Below, piece by piece: positions 27,401 to 36,014 of a DNA stretch of 43,248 nt. The notes beneath the pieces were generated by a model. It had not been told where the DNA came from and ran no database searches. It worked only from the letters and a program-made list of their open reading frames with translations. The position numbers and the translations under genes were made by a program. How positions within the stretch are numbered: the first letter of the stretch is position 1; each line of letters opens with the position of its first letter. Source of the stretch: Methanobacteriota archaeon (GTDB lineage: Archaea; Thermoplasmatota; Thermoplasmata; RBG-16-68-12); contig VBLU01000005.1 of assembly GCA_005879065.1 (NCBI GenBank), positions 1-43,248 on the forward strand, written 5' to 3'.

Positions 27401-29898
27401 TCCGAGACGCCTTGCAGGACGACGTTGTGGGCGAACGGCGAGGGCAGAGAAGCGAAGTCGCTCTCCGCCACCGTGATTTCCCCTGCCTCGATCCGCCCGA
27501 GGATTTCGCGGGCGTGGTCGAGGTCCATGACCTCGTGGAGGATCTCGTTGTACGTCTCCTTGACCACGGGGAAGTCGACGATCTCATGGAGCCAGTCGAG
27601 GACCCGCTGGGACCGGAGCTGCTGCCGTCCGATGGATACCTCGCGGCCCTTGTAGTTCCGGAGGATCATGAAGGACCGCGTGGCGCAGTGGCGGAAGCGC
27701 TGCTTGAACAACTCCGTGTTCCGGATCGCCCGGCGGAGGAGATCCTCGAGGTTCTTGCTCGTGACGAGCTTCGCGAGGCCTTTCAGCTCGATCCGCTTCG
27801 GGACCGTGATCATGAAGTTGTCGTCGGTCACGCTCACGCGGACGTTTGTCCGGTGAGTCTCCGTGACCGCGAAGGCAAAGGCACGGCTGAGCGCGTCGTT
27901 CACGCGCCGTCCGAAGGGGTAGTGGAAGATCACGTTCCGGTTTCCCTTCACGTCGATGTAGCCTTCGAGGAGGACACGCCGGTCCGTCGGGAGCTCCGGG
28001 ATCAGCGCCACTTGCTCTTGCACGTACGAAACGAGGGACTGCGCGGAGCCGGTGTCCGTGCGGTACTCCTGCTGGAGCCATTCCTTGGCGGCGGCCTCAC
28101 CGTCCTTCGCGATCTTGGCCGCGAGGTCGCGGCGGAATTCCCCGACCGCGATCGAGAGGTCGAAGGACCGCGGAAGCATTTCGCCGGTCCAAGAGGGGAC
28201 GGTCGGCTTGTGGCCGGAAGCATCCTTCACATACACGGAGGTCCCGCGGACCCGGACGAACTGGTACGTGCGCCCGCCGAGGACGAAGACGTCGCTCGGA
28301 CTCAGATACTCGACGAACTTCTCGCTCAGCTCCCCGAGCGGCGAGCCGCGTTCCGAGAAGACGTGGTAGGTCCCCTCCTCCGGAATCGTCCCGACATTCG
28401 TGTAGTAAATCATCCGGGTTCCTTTCTTCTTCCCGAAGCGCGCCTCTTCCTCGTCCAACCAGATCTTCGCGAACACCTTGATGTCCGGATTGCGGGAGGA
28501 CAGGTAGTCGAGCACGGCGAGGAAGTCCTTCTTCGTGAGATCGTGGAACGGGTACGATCGCCGCGCGAGTTCGAACGCTTCGTCGACGCCCCAGCGCTTC
28601 TCGAGGGACATCGCGACGAGCGCTTGGGCGAGCACGTCGAGCGGATTGTGAGGGATCTCCACCCGATCGATCCGGTTGTCGTAGGCGGCCTTCGCCAAGG
28701 TCGCGCATTCCATCAGGTCCCACGGTTCGAAGGCGATCATGCGGCCGGTCGCGGTCTCGCCATATGCATGGCCCGCCCGTCCGATTCGCTGGAGTCCCTT
28801 TGCGACGGACTTCGGCGAGCCGATCTGCACGACCAGGTCGATGTACCCAATGTCGATGCCGAGCTCGAGGGACGTCGAGGAGACGGCGGCTTTGAGCTTC
28901 CCCTCTTTGAGCTTCTGTTCGACGTCCAGACGAGTGACCTTCGACAAGGAGCCGTGGTGGGCCTCCAGGTCTTCCACGCCGCGTTCCTTGAGCCGGAACG
29001 AGACATGTTCCGTCCCGCTCCGCGTGTTCGTGAAGATGAGGGTCGTCCGGTGATCGTCGATCAGGCCGCTCAGGAGGTCGTACATCCGAGCGTTCGCGAC
29101 CTCCATCGGGACCGCGGTGATGTCGCGCACGGGACACAGGACCGCCAGATCGAGGGATTTCCGGGTGTCGACCTCGACGATGTGCATGTCGCGTACCTTG
29201 CCGTTCGCGAACCCGGCGAGGAACTTCGCCTCCTCTTCGATCGGGGCGATGGTCGCGCTCAGACCGATCCGGACGAAATCTTGCCCGGTCTGCTCCCGTA
29301 GGCGCTCCAAACAAATGGAGAGGAGGGACCCGCGTTTGGAAGAGCAGACCTCGTGAATCTCGTCGAGGATGACCCATTCGACCTTCGCGAAGTGCTCGCG
29401 GAACTTCGGCGTGCTCAGGATGATCGCAATGCTCTCCGGCGTCGTGATGAAAATGTGAGGCGGCCGACGGACCTGCTTCTGACGTTCCTGGGGCGACGTA
29501 TCCCCGGATCGGACACCGACCCGGACCAGCGGTTCGGGCTTGCCTTCCTTTCGGGAGAGCTCCGTGAGCTCCCGAAGCGGCTCCTCGAGGTTGCGGTTGA
29601 TGTCGTTCGCGAGCGCCTTCAAGGGCGACACGTATAGGCAGTAGATTCGGTCCTCGAGCTCGCCACGTAGCTGCTTGGCATACAGCTCGTTGATGATCGA
29701 CAGGAACGCCGTGAGGGTCTTACCGCTCCCCGTCGGCGAGGAGACGAGGACGCTCTTCCGGGCATGGATCAGGGGGACCGCGTAGGCCTGCGGCTCCGTG
29801 AGATCCTTGAACTTCGATTGGAACCAGTCCCGGACAAGGGGTTCCATCAGCCCTAGGACTTCGTCTTTGGTGGACGCGGTGCGGACCTTATGTAACAA
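24487..29898 (-). CDS. lhr: Lhr-type DEAD/DEAH helicase with long C-terminal AlkZ/YcaQ-like extension
   Basis: 1803 aa; SSPTGSGKTLTAF, VSPLKALANDINRNL, LDEIHEVCSSKRG, STSLELGIDIGYIDLVVQIGSPKSVAKGLQRIGRAGH. Further winged-helix and HTH_42-like segments follow. Confidence 0.93.
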   Translation of the reverse strand: MLHKVRTASTKDEVLGLMEPLVRDWFQSKFKDLTEPQAYAVPLIHARKSVLVSSPTGSGKTLTAFLSIINELYAKQLRGELEDRIYCLYVSPLKALANDINRNLEEPLRELTELSRKEGKPEPLVRVGVRSGDTSPQERQKQVRRPPHIFITTPESIAIILSTPKFREHFAKVEWVILDEIHEVCSSKRGSLLSICLERLREQTGQDFVRIGLSATIAPIEEEAKFLAGFANGKVRDMHIVEVDTRKSLDLAVLCPVRDITAVPMEVANARMYDLLSGLIDDHRTTLIFTNTRSGTEHVSFRLKERGVEDLEAHHGSLSKVTRLDVEQKLKEGKLKAAVSSTSLELGIDIGYIDLVVQIGSPKSVAKGLQRIGRAGHAYGETATGRMIAFEPWDLMECATLAKAAYDNRIDRVEIPHNPLDVLAQALVAMSLEKRWGVDEAFELARRSYPFHDLTKKDFLAVLDYLSSRNPDIKVFAKIWLDEEEARFGKKKGTRMIYYTNVGTIPEEGTYHVFSERGSPLGELSEKFVEYLSPSDVFVLGGRTYQFVRVRGTSVYVKDASGHKPTVPSWTGEMLPRSFDLSIAVGEFRRDLAAKIAKDGEAAAKEWLQQEYRTDTGSAQSLVSYVQEQVALIPELPTDRRVLLEGYIDVKGNRNVIFHYPFGRRVNDALSRAFAFAVTETHRTNVRVSVTDDNFMITVPKRIELKGLAKLVTSKNLEDLLRRAIRNTELFKQRFRHCATRSFMILRNYKGREVSIGRQQLRSQRVLDWLHEIVDFPVVKETYNEILHEVMDLDHAREILGRIEAGEITVAESDFASLPSPFAHNVVLQGVSDLVLMEDRSALLRELHRKVLERVMPSDQISSIQFQPGEIVEYFRRKLPKVARKEDILSYLDRVGDANLLQEKGRNVFDVATASFSDVRKWSGQLMDEGLIESVWTPQGIHWAPKDHVPNYVSVYAQRSRLKPPEEKVLSLLKEKPLTHKELLRKTKRQKDALNETLRKLERSYLVARRGVEETVYAAREPVRGPFEEALDKILTKRLDVDGPYSATELAVALGLEAELVEEVLRDLESEGVVSSGHFLVDKEFQFMLTRDLQRLQRKGETREVFDETQVKAFLLEKQFRKIETLDDFFDTFLEAGMVLDIWNHTTSFDYKEWTRRRSSGDILEGRFLNGRVRYVRAHDVPLFLSAFPRSPLTEFESKVLDVIRASEGIDIWGITSKLREEKERVKEALDKLDYDVYVIRKFQGDGWTARNLYTAFDPPAKEVKDAVESLVKRFLAAYGPVPFSGIREWARFEWDELERLVDRLEEQGLVTRILVTGKAEGEMYVLAQDLPALRKASGKAVSDPVRVLSLLDPWTQPLWAQVASRYGEGWFFPLVKDGDLVGMAEVWEMSGCIEVRELDLASPDLLKEAIDGLVRMMSFYALRGVDVLRVTRFQGKDVPEAEDLSAWKRAGFVRFSDFVAYGPIVPVDFEKSDLLAYTLHKQGIAAETRFADPIGAAKALGGLRSDFAARLRVKDFRPLDRLHRNGLLSKGLAIPEYWTYCSEDDLGLFKAAKGTRLTKDMKTVLKLIEEEGPISRQRFLVLSDLSRPSTATALRNLYEGLHVTRDADNRYRLVPDLKIGRDEARREVLRRIIRSLGVTSAESLAAYTRFEYNMGETRQRLREFEREGWLTKGFLARGERTVMWILKDDIDRIGQLGFRRKFVLTPMDNLFLYLREAIVAKFHMGYCYVVFDGPEMVAAFKARRRKWQLMVTEFQGDPAARRIVDLWESENELAVEEQVDRISDHEVMEWYAKMYSRGAGDK

Positions 29899-29993
29899 GC
29901 CTGAGACCTCGCGTGGGGACGGAAATCACGGGGCATAGGAAGGGGTCCTAAAAGAGTTTGCGGGGTTGGAATCCAGTCATCGCCCCAACTCGA

Positions 29994-30058
29994 CTATTTC
30001 ACCTCGATCAACGAGGTGGGAAAATAGTGAGGGGAACCGCGGTTCGGCCCCGCGAGTC
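29994..30058. other. Two tandem potential RNA hairpins in the AHSA1-lhr intergenic region
   Basis: CTATTT-CACCTCG-ATCAA-CGAGGTG-gga-AAATAG (29994-30027), then GGGGAaCCGCGG...CCGCGagTCCCC containing the palindrome GAACCGCGGTTC. Confidence 0.6.
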
Positions 30059-30075
30059 CCCCTTAGTTGGAAGGC

Positions 30076-31062
30076 TCACGCCTCGAGGTGCTTGACCAGC
30101 TTGTCGAACATTTCGTTCCAGCCCTGCGTGGCCCCTTCGAGATCCGGTCCCGCCGGCATCCCTGCGTGCTGCAGTGTGACTTTCGTCTGGCCCTTCTCTT
30201 TCTCGAAAGTCAACGTGACGAGCATTTCCAGCGGGAGGTCCGCGCTCATGCCGTAGTACGTCGCCGGCACCACGTTCCCCTTCTCGTCCGCAAAGCTGTC
30301 CGTGTAGACAATCCGCTTCCCGGGGACGATTTCGCGGTATACACCGGTGCCCCAGTAGTCCTTGCCCTCGGGCGACCGCATGCAGTACCGGAAGACGCCT
30401 CCGACCCGCAGGTCGACGGAGATGAAGGGGGCTGTGAATCCTTTCGGGCCCCACCACTGCTTCATCTCACGCGGGTCCGTGAGGGCTTTCCACACGCGCT
30501 CGGGCGGTGCGTCGAAGATCCTCGTGATGACGAGCTCGTTCTTCTGAGCACGACCTCTCGCTTGCTCTTTCTTCGGCCGCGCGTCGCTCTTCTTCGGTTC
30601 CTCCACCAATTCGGCGAAGCGCTCGATCGTCTCGCGGGCCCCTTCCTCCATCCCGGAGGCGAGCATCCCCTCGAGGTCCTCGACCGTCGCGAAGACGGAC
30701 CTCTGCGTGACCTTCGTCTTGCCCCGGATCTCCTCGAACACGGCGCTCTCGACGAGGACATGTCCCGGCATCCCCTCGAATTCGAAGGTTTCGACGATTC
30801 GTTCGAAAGGCACGACTTCCCGGTATTCCCCGTGGAAACCGAACTCGTTCCCCTCGGCGTCCCGCTGGACGAATCGCCAGGTCCCGCCAGGTCGGACGTC
30901 CATCTTCTCCACGACCGTGGTGTATTTCCTCGGCCCCCACCAACGAGGGATCAGCTTCGGATTCGTCCACGCCTTCCACACCAGCTCGCGAGGCGCATCG
31001 AAGACGTGCGTGCTCACGAGCTCTCGTTTCGACGTTCTCTCAGGTTTACCTATTGTGGGCAT
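30076..31062 (-). CDS. Tandem SRPBCC/AHSA1-domain protein
   Basis: 328 aa; two copies of the AHSA1 pattern (THVFDAPRELVWKAWTNPKLIPRWWGP... and TRIFDAPPERVWKALTDPREMKQWWGP...). Confidence 0.92.
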   Translation of the reverse strand: MPTIGKPERTSKRELVSTHVFDAPRELVWKAWTNPKLIPRWWGPRKYTTVVEKMDVRPGGTWRFVQRDAEGNEFGFHGEYREVVPFERIVETFEFEGMPGHVLVESAVFEEIRGKTKVTQRSVFATVEDLEGMLASGMEEGARETIERFAELVEEPKKSDARPKKEQARGRAQKNELVITRIFDAPPERVWKALTDPREMKQWWGPKGFTAPFISVDLRVGGVFRYCMRSPEGKDYWGTGVYREIVPGKRIVYTDSFADEKGNVVPATYYGMSADLPLEMLVTLTFEKEKGQTKVTLQHAGMPAGPDLEGATQGWNEMFDKLVKHLEA

Positions 31063-31423
31063 GTTTTCGTTCCTCCTTTCGTTCTTTCTTGCGGGTTTCC
31101 TCCAAGTGTTCGGCCAACCGAGCGAAACGGTCCTCCCATAGGACGCGGTAGCGCGTCAGCCAACCGAACGCCGCGCTGAGCGGCGCAGCGTCGATCTGGC
31201 AACGGCGCACGCGTCCGTCCGGCTCTTCCTTCAACAGTCCCGCCGCCTCGAGGACGCGAAGGTGTCTCGAGATGGCCGGAAGGCTGACGCCATGAGGCCG
31301 GGCTAGCTCGCTGACCGTGGCGTCACCTCCGGCGAGTCGCTCGAGCATCGCGCGCCGGATCGGATGGGACAGAGCCGCGAAGATCGCATCGAGGTCCAAG
31401 GCGACCGTTTCTCGTTTAACCAT
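31046..31423 (-). CDS. ArsR family transcriptional regulator
   Basis: 125 aa; LSHPIRRAMLERLAGGDATVSELARPHGVSLPAISRHLRVLEAAGLL. Confidence 0.93.
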   Translation of the reverse strand: MVKRETVALDLDAIFAALSHPIRRAMLERLAGGDATVSELARPHGVSLPAISRHLRVLEAAGLLKEEPDGRVRRCQIDAAPLSAAFGWLTRYRVLWEDRFARLAEHLEETRKKERKEERKHAHNR

Positions 31424-31467
31424 CTGGTTAATCGATAAGCAGGGTCAATATTTAACCTTTTTGTTAA
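31416..31467 (-). promoter_or_regulatory. Putative ArsR operator: two TTAAC-N6-GTTAA dyads
   Basis: 31416-31431 TTAACCATCTGGTTAA and 31452-31467 TTAACCTTTTTGTTAA; the first overlaps the ArsR start codon, the second overlaps an A/T-rich TATA-like element (TTAAATAT on the minus strand). Confidence 0.7.
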
Positions 31468-31479
31468 GTATTCGGACCT

Positions 31480-32214
31480 TCACGCCACAGGCCGCGGTAC
31501 GGAGGCCAATGCGACGCGGTAGCCCGCCTCGCCGTGGAGCGATAGCCCCGACATGTTCTCGAGGAGCACACCGTGACCAGGCTCGAGGCCGTGGTTCTCG
31601 ACCGATCCAATCCCGCTGAGCACGTACGCGATGCCTCGTCGGTCCCGGCCCACTCGGAGAAACGCCGTGGCTTCTTTCGCGAACCCGATGTCGATGAGCT
31701 CGAGACCGGACGAAGTGCGGGCAGGTCCGTTCGATCCGACGAGAGACGTGCGGACCGTCCCGTCCGAGCCCACAGGTGGGCGACTCGCCGTCAGGATCTG
31801 GAGCGAGGTCGAGGGAGCTTCGGTCGTCACAGGCAGGCGCACGACGATGGAAAGCCATCGGGCTGTTCGCCCTCGTTCCATCCGTAGCGCGTGCTGGACC
31901 TCGTTTCGCGCCGTGAGGACGAGGAGCGATCCTTCCGTCAGGCTCGTATGAGTCCCCGAGCCGTCTTCATGATCGATGTATCCTTCGAGGACGTACTGGA
32001 TGACTTCCTCTCCGTGATGCGGGTGCATCTCGCCTTTCCTTCGCGAGGTCGCCATGCTCTCCGCGAAGCGCTGGAACGGGAGAAAGGGTTGCTCGTCGCG
32101 GGTCGGGAACAGGAGGTGGGCCGTCGTGTCGGAGGCATCAATTTCCCCATGGACAATCGTCAGTTCCCGAGGCTCTCTAGCTGGTGTCAGGGGACCCTCT
32201 CCACCATCTGTCAC
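31480..32214 (-). CDS. Pirin-like cupin protein
   Basis: 244 aa; RRKGEMHPHHGEEVIQYVLEGYIDHEDGSGTHTSLTEGSLLVLTARNEVQHAL. Confidence 0.8.
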   Translation of the reverse strand: MTDGGEGPLTPAREPRELTIVHGEIDASDTTAHLLFPTRDEQPFLPFQRFAESMATSRRKGEMHPHHGEEVIQYVLEGYIDHEDGSGTHTSLTEGSLLVLTARNEVQHALRMERGRTARWLSIVVRLPVTTEAPSTSLQILTASRPPVGSDGTVRTSLVGSNGPARTSSGLELIDIGFAKEATAFLRVGRDRRGIAYVLSGIGSVENHGLEPGHGVLLENMSGLSLHGEAGYRVALASVPRPVA

Positions 32215-32268
32215 TTGATCGAGAAGGGTCAGGCGGGCGTTAGATATAGGTTCTCGGTCGTCCGCCCC

Positions 32269-32790
32269 TCAGGGGAAGGATCCATCCGGATCGTACGGAT
32301 CATAAGCGATCCATCTCGTCCAGAACCACATTCGAACCACGGCCATCGCAACCCACGTGAGCACGAGACCGGCTGCGTAAAGTCCGAGGTCTGAATAGCC
32401 ACCGAGGCTCGACCGGATCCTGGCCGCTGCTCCCACGACAAGGAAGACTACCGTAGAAGCCCCCAAGATGAACGAGGCGAGGACCTCGGCTTCCAGGTGG
32501 CTTGGTGCCATGTGACCCGGCATTTTCTCTGGCCGAGGCGGGTAGAGGATTTCGTGTTTCTGCGCCTTCTTGCGGACCCGGTGCACATGGAGATAAGGAG
32601 GGATGAGCAGGGCCACAACGACCGCGGTCACCAAAAAGAAGCCCGGAGCGCCCAGGAAGAAACGGGCCACGGAAGCGAAGACCACGTAAGCGAACGCGCC
32701 CATGGCTAGCAGGACGAGGAGCAAGCCGATGCTTCGCGGCTTTCGCTTTGTGACGAGGGCCACGGCATTCCCATGACTCTCGCCGCTCAA
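32269..32790 (-). CDS. Hypothetical membrane protein
   Basis: 173 aa with several hydrophobic segments; no family recognised. Confidence 0.6.
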   Translation of the reverse strand: MSGESHGNAVALVTKRKPRSIGLLLVLLAMGAFAYVVFASVARFFLGAPGFFLVTAVVVALLIPPYLHVHRVRKKAQKHEILYPPRPEKMPGHMAPSHLEAEVLASFILGASTVVFLVVGAAARIRSSLGGYSDLGLYAAGLVLTWVAMAVVRMWFWTRWIAYDPYDPDGSFP

Positions 32791-32818
32791 AGGCCTTCCG
32801 ACGGAACGCCTTCAGCGC

Positions 32819-34015
32819 TCACGGACGCTCGATGATCATCGAGACCGCATTGCCACCGCCCAGACAGAGGGTCGCGAGACCGCGCTTGGCGCCGCGGTCC
32901 TTCATCGCGTAGGCGAGCGTCGTGAGGACGCGGGCGCCGCTGCAGCCAATCGGATGCCCGAGGGCCACTGCCCCGCCGTTCACGTTGAATTTCTCGTACG
33001 GAATCCCGAGCTCGCGCATCACCGTGACGCTTGCGGCGGCATACGCCTCGTTGTGTTCGAACAAGTCGATGTCGTCGACCGAGAGGCCGGTCTTCTTCAG
33101 GAGTTTCCGGACGCCGGCGATCGGCGCCTCCATGACCAGCTCCGGCTTCACCCCGACCGTGCCATAGTCGACGATGCGCGCGAGCGGCGTCACGCCGTGC
33201 CGGTCGGCGGCCTTCTCGGACATGACGACCATCGCCGCGGCGCCGTCGCTCAGCTGGGACGCGTTCCCCGCGGTCACCTGGCCGCCCTCCCGGAAAACGG
33301 GAGGTAGCTTCGCCAGCTTCTCCATCGATGTATCCGTGCGAATCCCCTCGTCGATCTCGACCCGACCCGCGCCGGGCACGTCGACGGGGAGGATCTGCTC
33401 CTTGAATCGCCCCTCCTGCGTGGCCGAGGCCGCGCGTCGCTGGCTCTCCAAAGCGAAACGGTCCATCTCCTCGCGCGTGACGTGGAATTTCTCCGCCACG
33501 ATTTCGCCGGTGATCCCCATGTGGTACTGGTTGTAGGCGTCCCAGAGGCCGTCATTCACCATCGCGTCGAGGAACGGCACGTTGTTGATCCCAATCCCCC
33601 AGCGGGCCTCTTTCACCAGATACGGCGCGCGGCTCATCGACTCCATGCCGCCCGCGAGCAAGACCTCCGCGGACCCAGCACGAATCATGTCGGACGCGAA
33701 CATGACCGTCTGGAGCCCGGACCCGCATACCTTGTTCACCGTCACCGCGCCGACGCGGTCCGGAAGGCCACCGAAGAGCGCCGCCTGCCGCGCCGGGTTC
33801 TGGCCGAGGCCCGCGGCGATCACGTTACCCATGAGGACTTCCTCGATGTCCGCCGGCACGAGGCCCGACCGATTCACCGCTTCCGCGACCGCGAGGCTCC
33901 CGAGGCGGACCGCCTCGACGTTGCGGAACGCGCGTCCGTACTTGCCCACCGGAGTGCGGCAGGCACCCGCCAGAATCACATCCGTCAGCGCAGAAACCCC
34001 CGCGACGGATGTCAA
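32819..34015 (-). CDS. Acetyl-CoA acetyltransferase / thiolase
   Basis: 398 aa; NKVCGSGLQTVMFA, NVNGGAVALGHPIGCSGARVLTTL, CLGGGNAVSMIIERP. Confidence 0.95.
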   Translation of the reverse strand: MTSVAGVSALTDVILAGACRTPVGKYGRAFRNVEAVRLGSLAVAEAVNRSGLVPADIEEVLMGNVIAAGLGQNPARQAALFGGLPDRVGAVTVNKVCGSGLQTVMFASDMIRAGSAEVLLAGGMESMSRAPYLVKEARWGIGINNVPFLDAMVNDGLWDAYNQYHMGITGEIVAEKFHVTREEMDRFALESQRRAASATQEGRFKEQILPVDVPGAGRVEIDEGIRTDTSMEKLAKLPPVFREGGQVTAGNASQLSDGAAAMVVMSEKAADRHGVTPLARIVDYGTVGVKPELVMEAPIAGVRKLLKKTGLSVDDIDLFEHNEAYAAASVTVMRELGIPYEKFNVNGGAVALGHPIGCSGARVLTTLAYAMKDRGAKRGLATLCLGGGNAVSMIIERP

Positions 34016-34030
34016 GAGGATGCCGCGGTA

Positions 34031-34987
34031 TTAAGCTGTTGTCCGGTGGCTGCGGAACCACTCCAGGGTCCGCGGCACACCGTCCTCGTAGGGCGTCGCG
34101 GGAGGCCGGCTTCCTGTGAGCGACCGATAGAGCGTTCCATCCAGGAGAATCGGATCTTCGAAGAGATAGGCCATCTCGTATGCGGCGCGGGCCATCGGGT
34201 TGAAGAGCCCGACCAGGCGGTACATCCCGCGCCCGAAGACCCGAACGGTGGGCTCGCCCGACCCGGCGGCCCTGTAGACGAGTCGAATGAAGTCCCTTGA
34301 CACGATCGGACCTGGACCTGGGACGTGGACCGCCCGGCCGTGCGCCGCGGGCGTCCCGAGGAGTTTCAGCATCGCTTCGGCCGCGTCGTCGTTGAGAATG
34401 AATTCGTGGAGCGCGTCGGCATCGAGCGGCCATCGGCACGGCCTCCCGGTGAGCGCGCCTTCGAAGACGGGGCGGACGTCGTCATGCATCCCGCCGGGGC
34501 CATAGACGTCCGGGTATCGCGGGAGGACGAGGTCCACGCGTCCGTCCTGATGGGCCTGGAGCAACCTCCTTTCAACGGCCAGCCGAACCCGTCCTTTCAC
34601 CGTGTGCGGTTCCTGCGGATGATCTTCCGTGACGAACCGAGATCGAGGCCGGCCGTAGACGTACACGTTGCCCGGAAAAACCAGGGTCGCGCCCGTGGCT
34701 GCCGCGGCCGCGAACGCGTTGTCTGCGAGAAGCGGGACCACCCTAGGCCATTCAGGGTACGGGACCGACGCCGCATGGACGACCACCTCCATGCGGCGGA
34801 CCGCATCGACAACGGATTCCCGCGAGCGAAGGTCCGCGGCGATCACCTCGGTCCCCGCGGGGAATCCGGCCACCCCACCGCCCGGACGGACGATGGCGCG
34901 GACGTGGTGGCCCGCGAGGATGGCTCGGCGCACGACAGCCCCTCCGATCAGTCCCCTCGCGCCGAGGACCGCAACCCGCATGCACAT
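34031..34987 (-). CDS. NAD-dependent epimerase/dehydratase (extended SDR)
   Basis: 318 aa; VLGARGLIGGAVVRRAILAGHHVRAIVR, VFPGNVYVYG. Confidence 0.87.
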   Translation of the reverse strand: MCMRVAVLGARGLIGGAVVRRAILAGHHVRAIVRPGGGVAGFPAGTEVIAADLRSRESVVDAVRRMEVVVHAASVPYPEWPRVVPLLADNAFAAAAATGATLVFPGNVYVYGRPRSRFVTEDHPQEPHTVKGRVRLAVERRLLQAHQDGRVDLVLPRYPDVYGPGGMHDDVRPVFEGALTGRPCRWPLDADALHEFILNDDAAEAMLKLLGTPAAHGRAVHVPGPGPIVSRDFIRLVYRAAGSGEPTVRVFGRGMYRLVGLFNPMARAAYEMAYLFEDPILLDGTLYRSLTGSRPPATPYEDGVPRTLEWFRSHRTTA

Positions 34988-35131
34988 CGGACCATCGCGG
35001 CCACTGAAAAGGATGACGCCTTCGAAGGGGCGAACCGCCTACGTGCACGATGCATGCACGAGCCCGGCTTATGCCGCCCCTGCGACCGTCGCCGAAAGGC
35101 CCGCTTCGGTGAGGCGGGCGAGGTGTGATCG

Positions 35132-35932
35132 ATGAGAACCGGAATCAAACTGGGGCCGCGTGCGGCCGCCTTCGTGGCGGTCTTGATCGCGGCGAGCGCG
35201 GTGGGCATCCTGACGCCCACGCTGAGCAACACGGTGTCGAAGGACGTGCAGGTGACAGGCTTCGCGGTCACCCTGACGGTCGACGGGATCCCGGATTCCG
35301 TGGCCCCGGGGGGCGTGTTCCGCGTCATCGCGACGCTGGCGAACAACGCGAACCGGCCCGTTCCCGCGGTCCTGCGGATGGAAGTCCGCAATCCGAACAA
35401 CACGGTGCCGGATGAGTTGACCGTCTATTCCCAATGCGGCGCGGAGGAAGTCGTCTCGGGAACGCGGCTGATCTACTACATAGGCTGGCACGGGCCCCTC
35501 CTCGCTCCGAAGGGAGTCTCCTTCGCGGCGGGCGTGGACCTCGCGACCGTTTCGTCGGCCATCGGATCCGCCGAATACTGGCCCTCCGTCCTCCACGAAA
35601 TCCAGGACCGAGATCCCGCGGGGTACGAGTCCCTCGTGGCTCCTGGGTTGAACTCGTCCGTGGGAGTTCGGAATTCAGGCTCGTCCCTCCTGAAGACACT
35701 GAACTACTACGGCATGGTCGGCTCCGGGAACCCGGCGAGCTCGAACCTGGCCGACTGGACGCTCACGACCGTTTTCTCCGAACGGTTCGTGGCCTTCGGA
35801 GGACCGTCGCAAGACGGGTTCCTCGTGGAAGTGAATCCCCAATCCCGCGGGAGCTTCCAGTTCAAGCTCTGGGCCGAGCGACCGGACGTCCTCGGGATCC
35901 CGCACCACCCGTACACCTGTGGGCCGCTCTGA
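35132..35932 (+). CDS. Secreted/surface-anchored hypothetical protein with Ig-like domain
   Basis: 266 aa; N-terminal hydrophobic segment AAAFVAVLIAASAVGILTPTL followed by a beta-rich region (SVAPGGVFRVIATLANNANRPVPAVLRMEV). Confidence 0.6.
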   Translation: MRTGIKLGPRAAAFVAVLIAASAVGILTPTLSNTVSKDVQVTGFAVTLTVDGIPDSVAPGGVFRVIATLANNANRPVPAVLRMEVRNPNNTVPDELTVYSQCGAEEVVSGTRLIYYIGWHGPLLAPKGVSFAAGVDLATVSSAIGSAEYWPSVLHEIQDRDPAGYESLVAPGLNSSVGVRNSGSSLLKTLNYYGMVGSGNPASSNLADWTLTTVFSERFVAFGGPSQDGFLVEVNPQSRGSFQFKLWAERPDVLGIPHHPYTCGPL

Positions 35933-36014
35933 ACCGCGGCCCGTCTCTTTTTTTATTCTCACGAATAAATAGAAATGGCCATAACTTGATTTCGCGGATG
36001 GGGATGACCGCCCC

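Noticed and set aside
24313-29301. Very long plus-strand ORFs (797 aa and 780 aa) antisense to lhr
   Set aside because: Shadow ORFs from high-GC third positions. The minus strand carries a continuous, recognisable Lhr protein; these show no domain-like patterns.
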